Part shown: positions 1 to 6,277 of the stretch, in pieces
How the letters are laid out: the number at the start of each line of letters is the position of its first letter
Position numbering within the stretch: position 1 is the first letter of the stretch
Assembly: GCA_021789355.1 (NCBI GenBank)
Contig: JAJYJR010000030.1
Span: 1 to 21,045 of the forward strand
Direction: 5' to 3'
Length of the DNA stretch: 21,045 bases
Origin: Chloroflexota bacterium
GTDB taxonomy: Bacteria > Chloroflexota > Limnocylindria > Limnocylindrales > CSP1-4
Notes under the pieces: generated by a model
Told to the model about the DNA's origin: nothing
Seen by the model: only the letters and a program-made list of their open reading frames with translations
The model's database searches: none
Position numbers and translations under genes: made by a program

Positions 1-518
1 GCACGATCGACTACCTCGAGACGAGCTTCCTGCCCCTCCGAACCTTCACCTCGCTCGCCGACCTGCAGGCCCAGCACGACGCCTGGGCGGCCGAGGTCGC
101 GTATCGGCGGGTCCTGCGCCGCACCGGCCTCCGGGTGGCCGAGCGCTGGGCGGCCGAGCGGCGCTACCTGCACCCGCTGCCGGCGGTCCTGCCCGACGTC
201 GCGCTGCACCTCGAGGCCCGCGCCGGCAAGGACGCCTTCGTGCGGGTGCTGGGCGCCGACTACTCGGTGCCGCCGGCCTTCGTCGGCCGCCGCCTCTCGG
301 TGGCCGTCAGTCCCAGCCGGGTGCGCATCAGCTGCGAGGGGATGGAGATCGCCCGGCATCGGCGCAGCTTCGTGCCCGCCGACGTCGTCCTCGACCCGGC
401 CCACGGGCGAGCCATCCGCCTGGCGCGCGAGGCCCGTGACCGCCGGGAGGCCGGCGATCCCGAGCTGCCGGCGGTCGACCTGCGCCGCTACGACGCGCTC
501 TTCGAGGTGCCCGCATGA
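1..518 (+). CDS. istA: IS21 family transposase IstA, C-terminal fragment (start outside window)
   Basis: The reading frame is open from base 3 and ends with TGA at 518. It encodes roughly the last 170 residues of a DDE transposase. The segment beginning T-I-D-Y-L-E-T-S-F-L-P and the later V-A-Y-R-R-V-L-R-R-T-G-L-R-V-A-E-R-W match the end of the integrase core and the beta-barrel-like C-terminal domain typical of IstA (arginine-rich, with a 'T-G-x-x-P/V-A-E-R' block). The catalytic DDE residues lie upstream of the window. Its stop overlaps the istB start (ATGA), so the two are translationally coupled. IstA carries out strand transfer and needs the IstB ATPase for target selection. It is cut only by the window edge; no internal damage is visible. 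Confidence 0.88.
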   Translation, partial: TIDYLETSFLPLRTFTSLADLQAQHDAWAAEVAYRRVLRRTGLRVAERWAAERRYLHPLPAVLPDVALHLEARAGKDAFVRVLGADYSVPPAFVGRRLSVAVSPSRVRISCEGMEIARHRRSFVPADVVLDPAHGRAIRLAREARDRREAGDPELPAVDLRRYDALFEVPA

Positions 519-1282
519 GCACGCCGGCGTCCGAGCTCGCCTATCTCGCCCGGGCGCTCAAGGCGCCCCGCATCAGGAGCGTCTCGGCCAGGCTCGCGGC
601 GCGCGCCCGCGACGAGGGCTGGGACTACGAGGCATATCTCGCGGCCGTGCTGCAAGAGGAGGTCAGCGCCCGCGACGGCCACGGCGGGCAGGCCCGCGTC
701 AAGGCGGCCCGCTTCCCGGCCGTCAAGACGCTCGACGACTTCGACTTCACGGTGCAGACGAGCGTCAGCCGCCAGGCCATCGCGCACCTCGCCCAGCTCG
801 ACTTCCTCGCCGAGGCGCAGAACGTCGTGTTCCTGGGACCGCCGGGCACCGGCAAGACGCATCTCTCGATCGCGCTCGGCGTGCAGGCGGCGCGACGGGG
901 GCACCGCGTGGCGTTCGCCACGGCGCACCAGTGGGTGAACCGCCTGGGGGCGGCCAAGCGGGCCGGCCGGCTCGACGAGGAGCTCGAGCGGCTCACGCGG
1001 ATCCCCCTCCTCATCGTCGACGAGGTGGGTTACATCCCTTTCGATCCCGAGGCGGCAGCCCTCTTCTTCGCCCTCATCAGCTCGCGCTACGAGCGCCGCT
1101 CGCTGATCGTGTCGAGCAACAAGACGTTCTCGGCGTGGGCCGAGATCTTCGGTGACCCCGTGGCCGTCGCCGCGATGGTCGACCGCCTCGTCCACCACGC
1201 GGAGGTGATCGTCCTCAAGGGCGAGAGCTACCGCCTGCGGGGCAAGCGGGAGGAGGTGCTGTCGGGCGCCAAGGAGCACTGA
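515..1282 (+). CDS. istB: IS21 family ATPase / transposition helper IstB, 255 aa
   Basis: This is an AAA+ ATPase related to DnaC. Walker A is G-P-P-G-T-G-K-T at residues 108-115 and Walker B is L-L-I-V-D-E at 165-170, followed by V-G-Y-I-P-F, the usual IstB signature. The N-terminal helical segment (1-95) is the IS21-specific IstA/DNA-binding part. Length is normal (about 250-260 aa), the start ATG overlaps the istA stop and the frame is intact. IstB assembles on target DNA and activates IstA. The element's right terminal repeats begin within about 10 bp of the stop codon. Confidence 0.93.
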   Translation: MSTPASELAYLARALKAPRIRSVSARLAARARDEGWDYEAYLAAVLQEEVSARDGHGGQARVKAARFPAVKTLDDFDFTVQTSVSRQAIAHLAQLDFLAEAQNVVFLGPPGTGKTHLSIALGVQAARRGHRVAFATAHQWVNRLGAAKRAGRLDEELERLTRIPLLIVDEVGYIPFDPEAAALFFALISSRYERRSLIVSSNKTFSAWAEIFGDPVAVAAMVDRLVHHAEVIVLKGESYRLRGKREEVLSGAKEH

Positions 1283-1286
1283 GGGG

Positions 1287-1337
1287 TGTACAGGTTTCGA
1301 CCGGCGCTATCTGTTCAGGTTTCGGGCGACGTTGACA
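1287..1337. repeat. IS21 right terminal repeat region
   Basis: TGTACAGGTTTCGAC at 1287-1301 and TGTTCAGGTTTCGGG at 1312-1326 are spaced 25 bp apart and are followed by GTTGACA to 1337. Multiple terminal repeats of this kind (GAAACCTGAACA on the other strand) are the transposase binding sites of IS21 elements. The outermost TGTCAA, read on the minus strand, marks the end. Confidence 0.75.
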
Positions 1338-1701
1338 CCCAAGCAACGACCAGAACGCCCAGCCCGATGGCTGCGCCGAGGGTCAACAGGGCAGCGAGAG
1401 TCTCGTTGCCCTGCCGCTTCTTGCGCGCGGCCAGGGTCACGGCCTCGACGACCAGCTGCACCTCGCCGCGCTGCAACGGAGGCAACAGTGCCAAGACGGC
1501 CGACTCTATGAGGCGTCCGTCGGGGGTCCCGAGCCAATCGGTCAGCCGGATCTCCTGGAACTCGAGATCAGCCAAGAGAGTCGCCGCTAACCGCTCTGAG
1601 GCGGCTGCTGGCGTCTCGTAGGGGAAGCCGAGCACGGGCGCATACGGATAGGGCCGTACCACCCTCCGCAGCACGCCCGCGAGCTTGTCGGTCTCGGTCA
1701 T
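1315..1701 (-). pseudogene. Small membrane-anchored protein, 3' end replaced by the IS21 insertion
   Basis: A 128-aa reading frame starts with ATG at 1701 behind a good ribosome site (GAGGATCTG). It has a soluble, mostly helical part followed by one hydrophobic segment at about residues 103-122 (L-L-T-L-G-A-A-I-G-L-G-V-L-V-V-A). The frame then crosses the IS21 terminus: the last residues S-T-S-P-E-T and the TGA stop come from IS DNA (up to 1337). The gene therefore appears interrupted just after its membrane helix, and the missing remainder would lie beyond the left end of the IS. I do not recognise the family. It is the last gene of a leftward set with the small proteins at 1726 and 1965. 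Whether the short product is still functional is unknown. Confidence 0.62.
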
Positions 1702-1725
1702 CAGATCCTCGCTCTTCTGTGTCCG

Positions 1726-1938
1726 CTACGGCTTCGCGCGCCGTGGCCCGTACGGGCTCTGGTTCGTCGGACGCAGCGAGATCCCCTGCTCACTGGCCTT
1801 GCTCCGCACGCCCCCTTCAGTCCTGCCCAGATGCAGACCGATCACTCGCGTGGGAGTGTTCTTCGCCGCGAGATCGCGGAGCTGCCGAACCTCCTGCGGT
1901 GACCAGCTGCGACCCACGCTCGAGGTCGACTTCGCCAT
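1726..1938 (-). CDS. Small Myb/SANT-like DNA-binding protein, 70 aa
   Basis: The start ATG at 1938 is fixed by a strong ribosome site (GGAGGGTTACCT just before it). The product has a single predicted helix-turn-helix. R-S-W-S-P-Q-E-V-R-Q-L-R-D-L-A-A forms helix 1. It is followed by N-T-P-T-R-V-I-G-L-H-L-G-R-T-E-G-G-V-R-S-K-A, then G-I-S-L and a basic tail. The 'W-S/T-x-x-E-x-x-x-L-R-x-L-A ... T-P-x-x-x-I-G-x-x-L-G-R-T-x-x-A/G-V-R-S-K-A' pattern is that of small SANT/Myb-like bacterial proteins, often annotated hypothetical. It sits 26 bp downstream of the DUF3892 gene and 24 bp upstream of the truncated membrane gene, so probably one transcript. A DNA-binding role is inferred from the motif; no target can be named. 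Confidence 0.78.
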   Translation of the reverse strand: MAKSTSSVGRSWSPQEVRQLRDLAAKNTPTRVIGLHLGRTEGGVRSKASEQGISLRPTNQSPYGPRRAKP

Positions 1939-1964
1939 AGGTAACCCTCCATCACGCCCGCTGG

Positions 1965-2246
1965 CTAGCAGTCGGGCAGCTCCAGCAGGTTGTCCTTCGT
2001 GGTGGTGTCCCGATCCGTCCGCAGGTACTTGTCCGCGCAGCGCTCGCAGCGGTTGACGACCCGCACCGTCGCCCGCTGGCCGTCCGCGGACGTCCAGTAG
2101 CTCTCCCGGCCCGACTCGATGTTCACGATCGCCGTCGCCTTCGAGACCTTCCCGCCCTCGGCAAGGCACAACCCTGCAATGTGGCGATGCGACCCTCCCA
2201 CGTACGTCGTCTGCTTCTCGGTCCTGATGACTCGATGGTCGCCCAC
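1965..2246 (-). CDS. DUF3892 domain protein, 93 aa
   Basis: The GTG start at 2246 has GGGGAGAA six bases upstream. The protein matches the DUF3892 pattern as I know it: an N-terminal strand with H-R-H-I-A-G-L, a G-R-E-S-Y-W-T turn, a central V-R-V-V strand, and the C-terminal signature K-Y-L-R-T-D-R-D...D-N-L-L-E-L-P-D-C. DUF3892 proteins are small single-domain proteins of unknown function, widespread in bacteria and mobile DNA. This copy carries extra C-E-R-C, so a metal site is possible. It is the first gene of the leftward set and is divergent from the XRE/ImmA pair, sharing the 2247-2361 spacer. Confidence 0.72.
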   Translation of the reverse strand: MGDHRVIRTEKQTTYVGGSHRHIAGLCLAEGGKVSKATAIVNIESGRESYWTSADGQRATVRVVNRCERCADKYLRTDRDTTTKDNLLELPDC

Positions 2247-2309
2247 GGTCTTCTCCCCTGTGATCCCGGTCGCCAGCTACTGGTGCCAAAGGATTCCTAG
2301 CACAACGAT

Positions 2310-2353
2310 ATGTGCGTGTCCAGCACATCCGCCCCGATGGGAGGACGTATGCT
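2310..2353 (+). promoter_or_regulatory. Inverted repeat and -10 element ahead of the XRE regulator gene
   Basis: ATGTGC (2310-2315) and GCACAT (2323-2328) form a perfect 6-bp inverted repeat with a 7-bp spacer, as expected for an HTH dimer operator. TATGCT at 2348-2353 resembles a -10 box and lies 8 bp before the ATG at 2362, so the transcript may start at or next to the start codon (leaderless). No clear -35 box is seen. Autoregulation by the XRE protein is inferred. Confidence 0.4.
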
Positions 2354-2361
2354 ACGGACCG

Positions 2362-2682
2362 ATGGATGCGTACTACCGCGAGTTCGGCGCACGCGTGCGG
2401 AGCGCGCGAGGCGGCCGGAGTCAGGCAGAGCTGGCAGCAGCGACGGGGATGACACGTGCCGCGATTGCGAACATCGAGCTGGGACGCCATCGCGTGACCC
2501 TGGACGTGCTCGACCGCATCGCGCGGGCTCTGCGGGTCGATCCGGCGTCGTTGCTACCGACTGTGGCCGCCGGTTCTGAACCTCTGCAGGGAGAGCGGTT
2601 GTCACGAGCAGATCGGCGTGCACTTGATCTCGTGCTTGCCCGAGCAGGGATGACTGCCAGGGAGAGCGATGGCCAAGGCTGA
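2362..2682 (+). CDS. XRE-family helix-turn-helix regulator, 106 aa
   Basis: Residues about 6-65 form a Cro/CI-type HTH. F-G-A-R-V-R-S-A-R-G-G-R-S-Q-A-E-L-A-A-A-T gives helices 1-2, G-M-T-R-A-A-I-A-N-I-E-L-G-R-H gives the recognition helix, and L-D-V-L-D-R-I-A-R-A-L-R-V-D-P closes the domain. I chose the ATG at 2362 because it begins the family-typical N-terminus. Upstream in-frame codons run into the divergent promoter region. The gene overlaps the ImmA/IrrE gene by 14 bp. An XRE repressor followed by an ImmA peptidase is the standard arrangement in which the peptidase inactivates the repressor. Here the repressor may guard the divergent DUF3892 set or a neighbouring mobile element. Confidence 0.88.
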   Translation: MDAYYREFGARVRSARGGRSQAELAAATGMTRAAIANIELGRHRVTLDVLDRIARALRVDPASLLPTVAAGSEPLQGERLSRADRRALDLVLARAGMTARESDGQG

Positions 2683-3190
2683 GGCAGCTGCAGCTCGCGT
2701 TCGCCAAGAGGCAGGAGTACTAGACGAAAGCCTCATCGACGTCGAGTCGATCGCTCGCGGGCTAGGCGCTGAAGTCATCCGCGAACGTCTCGGTGGCGAC
2801 GTCTCGGGGCTCCTCGTCCGCCAGGAAGGCAGGGTCATCATCGGGGTCAACGAGTCGCACGCGCCTGCCCGCCAGCGCTTCACCATCGCGCATGAACTCG
2901 GCCACTTCGTGCTCCACGAAGGCCGCCCGCTCGTGGTGGACCGCGCGCGGATCAACCTGAGGGACTCGCGCTCGAGTCTTGCGACTGATCTTGAGGAGAT
3001 CGAGGCGAACTCCTTTGCGGCTGAGCTCTTGATGCCACGAACGCAGGTGCTGCGCACGTTCCGTGGCCTTGCAGACGCCGGGGCCATCTCGCACGAACGT
3101 GTGATCCGGGATCTGGCCCACGGCTTCGGTGTCAGCGATCAGGCGATGGAGTACCGACTGGTGCATCTGGGCCTGCTCCGCTCCACCTGA
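2669..3190 (+). CDS. ImmA/IrrE family zinc metallopeptidase, 173 aa
   Basis: H-E-L-G-H at residues 75-79 is the zincin motif, and the third ligand is in I-E-A-N-S-F-A-A-E-L-L-M-P (Glu112), the canonical ImmA/IrrE (formerly DUF955) signature. The whole protein is the domain; there is no fused HTH because the HTH is the separate upstream gene. The start ATG overlaps the XRE gene in another frame, implying coupled translation. Known members cleave XRE-type repressors after a signal (ICEBs1 ImmA) or stress regulators (IrrE). Here the natural substrate is the 2362-2682 product. About 245 bp separate its stop from the proposed att site, so it may belong to the chromosome or an older element rather than to element A. 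Confidence 0.92.
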   Translation: MAKAEAAAARVRQEAGVLDESLIDVESIARGLGAEVIRERLGGDVSGLLVRQEGRVIIGVNESHAPARQRFTIAHELGHFVLHEGRPLVVDRARINLRDSRSSLATDLEEIEANSFAAELLMPRTQVLRTFRGLADAGAISHERVIRDLAHGFGVSDQAMEYRLVHLGLLRST

Positions 3191-3415
3191 CCGCTGAACC
3201 GGCCTACCCAGCGACGGCCCACCTGCACAGGTGCGCCCTGTATTCGCCGATCGCGCACGCGTGAACGAGTTCCAGCCACGGCAGCGACATCGAGCCAAGG
3301 ACAGGCGCGGTGGGTTTCCGAGGGACGCACGCCGGACCTCGTGGATGTCAAGCAGACTGGAGCCACTCGGCTCGTCCGGTCAGCTCGATCTTGAGCCGCA
3401 TCGCAGCCGGGACAT
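3191..3415. other. Intergenic stretch left of the recombinase; no gene supported
   Basis: This is 225 bp between the ImmA gene stop and the recombinase stop. No coding frame with a credible start is seen. A minus-strand frame enters from the 22-bp repeat in the frame used by recombinase 2 and reads 29 codons (beginning R-T-T-A-T-D-L-N-V-P-A-A-M) to a stop near 3356. It could be the tail of the original target gene or of a former recombinase, or it could be chance. Confidence 0.4.
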
Positions 3416-4897
3416 TCAGGTCGGTCGCGGTGGTGCGACTCCTCTCGCCCCGACCATAACCACCTCATCGGCCCCGAATGCCTCGGCCAGTCCGTGCTCG
3501 ACTGCGGCCTCGGTGGGCTCGATCTCGATCCGCCTCACGCCGAGCGCCCGCACGCGCGCGAAGAGCGCCTCCGCCAGTTCACGGCGCGCCTCCGGCTGCC
3601 CGTCCGCCCACAGGCGGGGCAGGTCGCGCAGGTACGCCACCACCTCGGCGGGTGTCAGCGGCGCGCGGTCGACGGCGTGGCGTGCGGCCTGCTCCTCGGC
3701 GTCGAGCCGGCGCATGGTGGCCTCGAGTTCGGCCGCATCGCGGGTGCGCCGGTAGCGCGTCAGGGCCCGGTCGCGTTCGCGCTCGATGCGCGCCAGCGCG
3801 ACCGTGTCCATCTCGCCGGTCTCCCCAGCTTCCTGATAGAGCGCCACCGTCGCCGCGATATCGTCGGCACCGAGCCGCACGCGCTCCAGGACGAGCGGCA
3901 CGATCTGTTCGTAGGCCCCCTGGACATACGAGCGCCCCGGCACGCGGTTGTGCTGCCCGCGAACCGGACGGCGCGGCTGGTTGACGGCGGCCTCGAAGTC
4001 GGGGCAGGGGTCCCGGTGCCGGTAGCGCCCGGAGTCACCGATGAGCCGTTGGCCACACGCGGCGCACTCCAGCATGGGGAGCAGGTACGTCGCGCCACGC
4101 GCTGGGCGCCCCGGACGACGGCTCGTCCGCGCGGCCCGGCGATCCTGGACCGTGGCGTACAGGGCAGGGTCAATAAGCGCCGGGAACCGCGTGGGGGTCC
4201 CGTCGCGTAGGCGTCCGGCATACAGCGGGTTGGTGAGCACCGAGCGCACCACGTACAGCCCGAGCCCCGTCTCCTCGGCGACCTCGCGATCGGTCCGGCC
4301 CGCTGCGCTCAAGGTGAACACGCGCACCACCTGGGCGAGCTGTTCGGGATCCGGCTCCAGCAACGGCGGCTCCCCGACCCGGCGGAAGCCGAGCGGCGCC
4401 CGACCGCCCGGGTCGGCGTGGCGTCGGCGTTTGGCGGCGTAGCCCTCCCGGATGCGACGACCCAGTCGGCGGCTGTACGCCTCCGCCTCCACCGCCTCGC
4501 GCGCCCAGGTCTCCCAGGCTTCTTCATCGGAGGAGAGGAGCCGTTCGTCGGCGAAGAGGATGGCGGCCCCGGCGGCGTGCAGCTCGTGGCGCGCGTTGAC
4601 CGCGGTGCGCAGGTCGCGGGCGAATCGGCTGACATAGCCCACCACCAGCACGTCGTAGTCGCGCCCGGCCCGGGCCAGCATGTCGGCGAACTGGCGGGTG
4701 CCCGCGATGGTGCGCCCCGAGTGGGCGACCGACCACGCGATCCCGCTATCCACGAGGCCGTACCGCTCGATTGCGCGGTCCTGCTGCTCGCGCTGGGCGT
4801 CGGGGCCGTAGCGGTCGACCTGCCGCTCGGTCGACTCGCGGATCCACCGCGCGGCCCGGAGTCCGGAGAGCGCATCGAGGGAGGTCGGCAACCTCAT
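3416..4897 (-). CDS. Large serine recombinase (site-specific integrase) of element A, 493 aa
   Basis: The N-terminal resolvase domain (about 15-150) has W-I-R-E-S-T-E-R-Q with catalytic Ser22 and the arginine motif G-Y-V-S-R-F-A-R-D-L. A recombinase domain follows (E-G-Y-A-A-K-R-R-R, A-P-L-G-F, then G-R-T-D-R-E-V-A and L-T-N-P-L-Y-A-G-R-L). Next comes a zinc ribbon (C-A-A-C-G...R-Y-R-H-R-D-P-C) and a long arginine/glutamate-rich coiled coil (about 370-420). Length and order are those of phage/ICE large serine integrases, which act at attP x attB without host factors. The start ATG at 4897 overlaps the stop of the 48-aa gene (ATGA). The 22-bp repeat covers the codons close to the stop, so the last residues (A-P-P-R-P-T) come from DNA outside the element. 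It is related to the recombinase at 17139 across the full length. Confidence 0.93.
   Translation of the reverse strand: MRLPTSLDALSGLRAARWIRESTERQVDRYGPDAQREQQDRAIERYGLVDSGIAWSVAHSGRTIAGTRQFADMLARAGRDYDVLVVGYVSRFARDLRTAVNARHELHAAGAAILFADERLLSSDEEAWETWAREAVEAEAYSRRLGRRIREGYAAKRRRHADPGGRAPLGFRRVGEPPLLEPDPEQLAQVVRVFTLSAAGRTDREVAEETGLGLYVVRSVLTNPLYAGRLRDGTPTRFPALIDPALYATVQDRRAARTSRRPGRPARGATYLLPMLECAACGQRLIGDSGRYRHRDPCPDFEAAVNQPRRPVRGQHNRVPGRSYVQGAYEQIVPLVLERVRLGADDIAATVALYQEAGETGEMDTVALARIERERDRALTRYRRTRDAAELEATMRRLDAEEQAARHAVDRAPLTPAEVVAYLRDLPRLWADGQPEARRELAEALFARVRALGVRRIEIEPTEAAVEHGLAEAFGADEVVMVGARGVAPPRPT
3435..3456. repeat. Putative attachment site, left copy (22-bp direct repeat)
   Basis: The sequence begins GCGACTCCTC and ends CCCCGACCA. 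It is identical over 22 bp to 17181-17202, and the identity stops abruptly on both sides. It lies in the last codons of recombinase 1 (encoding V-G-A-R-G-V-A on the minus strand). In recombinase 2 the same DNA is read in a different frame (G-R-G-E-R-S-R), so the match is at DNA level and not from protein conservation. Confidence 0.7.
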
Positions 4898-5040
4898 GGT
4901 CGGGGCATCCTACCTCGCCGGGCGGGCCGTACGCGGGCCGCGGGCTCGGCCGAGCGGAGCAGGTCCACCAGGGCGGCAATGAGCGGGTCGGCTGCGGTTG
5001 CGGCGCCGCGGGCACGGGGCCGCCGCGCTCGTTCACGCAT
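4894..5040 (-). CDS. Small basic protein coupled to recombinase 1, 48 aa
   Basis: The ATG at 5040 lies inside the end of the ParB-methyltransferase gene (8-bp overlap), and the stop overlaps the recombinase start (ATGA). The protein has a basic N-terminus followed by A-D-P-L-I-A-A-L-V-D-L-L-R-S-A, predicted helical, and a basic tail. A protein with the equivalent core T-D-P-L-A-A-A-L-A-F-A-V-R-E-A is encoded at the same position before recombinase 2. Conservation of position, coupling and motif between two divergent elements argues for a real gene. A role as recombination accessory or directionality factor is inference only; no known family is recognised. Confidence 0.6.
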   Translation of the reverse strand: MRERARRPRARGAATAADPLIAALVDLLRSAEPAARVRPARRGRMPRP

Positions 5041-6277
5041 CGAGGTCGTCCTCGACCGCGGCGAGGGCGTCGGCGTAGTCCTCGGGGTCGGGAGCTGTGG
5101 CCTGCGCCGCCGCGATGCGCCCGCGGGCGATGGCGTAGGTCTCGGGGTCGAGCTCCGCGCCCACGAACCGACGGCCGAGCGCGAGCGCCATGACCGCGGT
5201 GGTCCCCGATCCGGTGAAGGGATCGCACACCAGCGCGCCCGGCGCTGTGAGCCGCCGGAGGTAGTAACGCGCGGGGTCGGGTGACTGCTGCCACGGGTGG
5301 AGCGCCTTGGCGGCCGAGGCGGCGTCCGAGACGACGGTGTCCGCGCACCAGGGTCCGGCGTTGGCCGGCGGGCGGGCGAAGAGCACGAGGGGCTTCCAGC
5401 CGACGCGCAGGTGCCGCCAGGGCAGCGCGGCTTGCCCGCCCCGGTAGACGATGGCGCAGGTCCACTGGTAGGCGAGATGCTCCCCGAGCGCGTTGAGCAC
5501 GGCCGGTAGGTGGGCGTGTCCGGTATACGCGATCAGGAGGCCACCGGGCTTGAGCACCCGGGCGGCGAAGCGGCCCAGGTCCCCGTAGAGCGGCACCGCC
5601 TCGGCAAGGTACGGCGGATCAGTGAAGACGAAATCGACGGATCCGTCCTCGAGGTCCGCGAGCACGGTGCGGAAGTCCCCCAGGTGCAGGTCGCAGGACG
5701 GCACGGGCGCCGGCACCGGGCGGCTGAGCAGCTGGGCGCGCCCGTCGCGGAGGCGGGCGGTCTGGCGAGCGCGGGCGGCCGCCAGGTCGCCCCGATCGAC
5801 GGCCGCCGCGAGGTCGGGATGGGCGCTGAGCTGGTCCGCCAGTCGCAGGCGCCGACGCGCCGTGCGCGGCGAGACCCCGAGCTCGGCGGCCAACGCGGTC
5901 ACGCTGTCCGCGTTTCCGCTGGGCCGGCCTCCGGGGCCACCCAGCCGCTCGCCCAGACCGCGGGTCTCCGCGAGCGCCCGGAAGGCGTCGGCCCAGGCCA
6001 ACGGGCCGAGCTGGCGACGGAGCAGGTTCAACCGCAGCGCATGCTCGCGCTTCTGGGTCTCCGAGAGTCCGGCGCGCACGACGGTCGGCACCTCCGCCAG
6101 TCCGAGCTCGTGGGCGGCCTGGAGCCTGTGGTGTCCGTCCAGGACCTGTCCCGCCTCGTCGACCTCGACCGGCACCAGGACGCCGCGCCGGGCGATGTCG
6201 GCCTTCAGCGCCGCATACTCGTCCGCGGTGAGCGGCGGCAGGATCTGGTAGGGGGCGAGCGCCACCGGGCTACTCAT
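5033..6277 (-). CDS. ParB-like N-terminal domain fused to beta-class DNA methyltransferase, 414 aa
   Basis: Residues 5-90 form a ParB/sulfiredoxin-type nuclease-like domain with V-L-D-G-H-H-R-L-Q-A-A (DGHHR at 47-51). A predicted HTH lies at about 125-150 (L-A-A-E-L-G-V-S-P-R-T-A-R-R-R-L-R-L-A). The C-terminal half is an N6-adenine/N4-cytosine methyltransferase with motif IV T-D-P-P-Y at 219-223 before motif I D-P-F-T-G-S-G-T-T at 352-360, which is the beta order. ParB-MTase fusions of this kind are known from phages and plasmids as orphan methyltransferases. I chose the ATG at 6277 because it overlaps the end of the helicase gene by 8 bp (ATGAGTAG) and begins the ParB domain; the longer frame upstream is shadow. 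It may mark element DNA or regulate its replication. The recognition sequence is unknown. Confidence 0.9.
   Translation of the reverse strand: MSSPVALAPYQILPPLTADEYAALKADIARRGVLVPVEVDEAGQVLDGHHRLQAAHELGLAEVPTVVRAGLSETQKREHALRLNLLRRQLGPLAWADAFRALAETRGLGERLGGPGGRPSGNADSVTALAAELGVSPRTARRRLRLADQLSAHPDLAAAVDRGDLAAARARQTARLRDGRAQLLSRPVPAPVPSCDLHLGDFRTVLADLEDGSVDFVFTDPPYLAEAVPLYGDLGRFAARVLKPGGLLIAYTGHAHLPAVLNALGEHLAYQWTCAIVYRGGQAALPWRHLRVGWKPLVLFARPPANAGPWCADTVVSDAASAAKALHPWQQSPDPARYYLRRLTAPGALVCDPFTGSGTTAVMALALGRRFVGAELDPETYAIARGRIAAAQATAPDPEDYADALAAVEDDLDA

Larger units (their letters stand above)
1..1337 (+). mobile_element. IS21-family insertion sequence, right part (left end outside window)
   Basis: The istA-istB gene pair with an ATGA overlap is diagnostic of the IS21 family. 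Downstream of istB lies a pair of near-identical motifs (TGTACAGGTTTCGAC and TGTTCAGGTTTCGGG, 25 bp apart), followed by GTTGACA. Read on the minus strand the terminus begins TGTCAACG, as expected for an IS21-type inverted repeat. I place the right end at about 1337. The left end and the target duplication cannot be seen. Confidence 0.85.

Noticed and set aside
1286..1621. Rightward ORF starting in the IS21 end
   Set aside because: It is serine/arginine-rich shadow of the leftward membrane-protein gene, which has a ribosome site and a clear hydrophobic helix.
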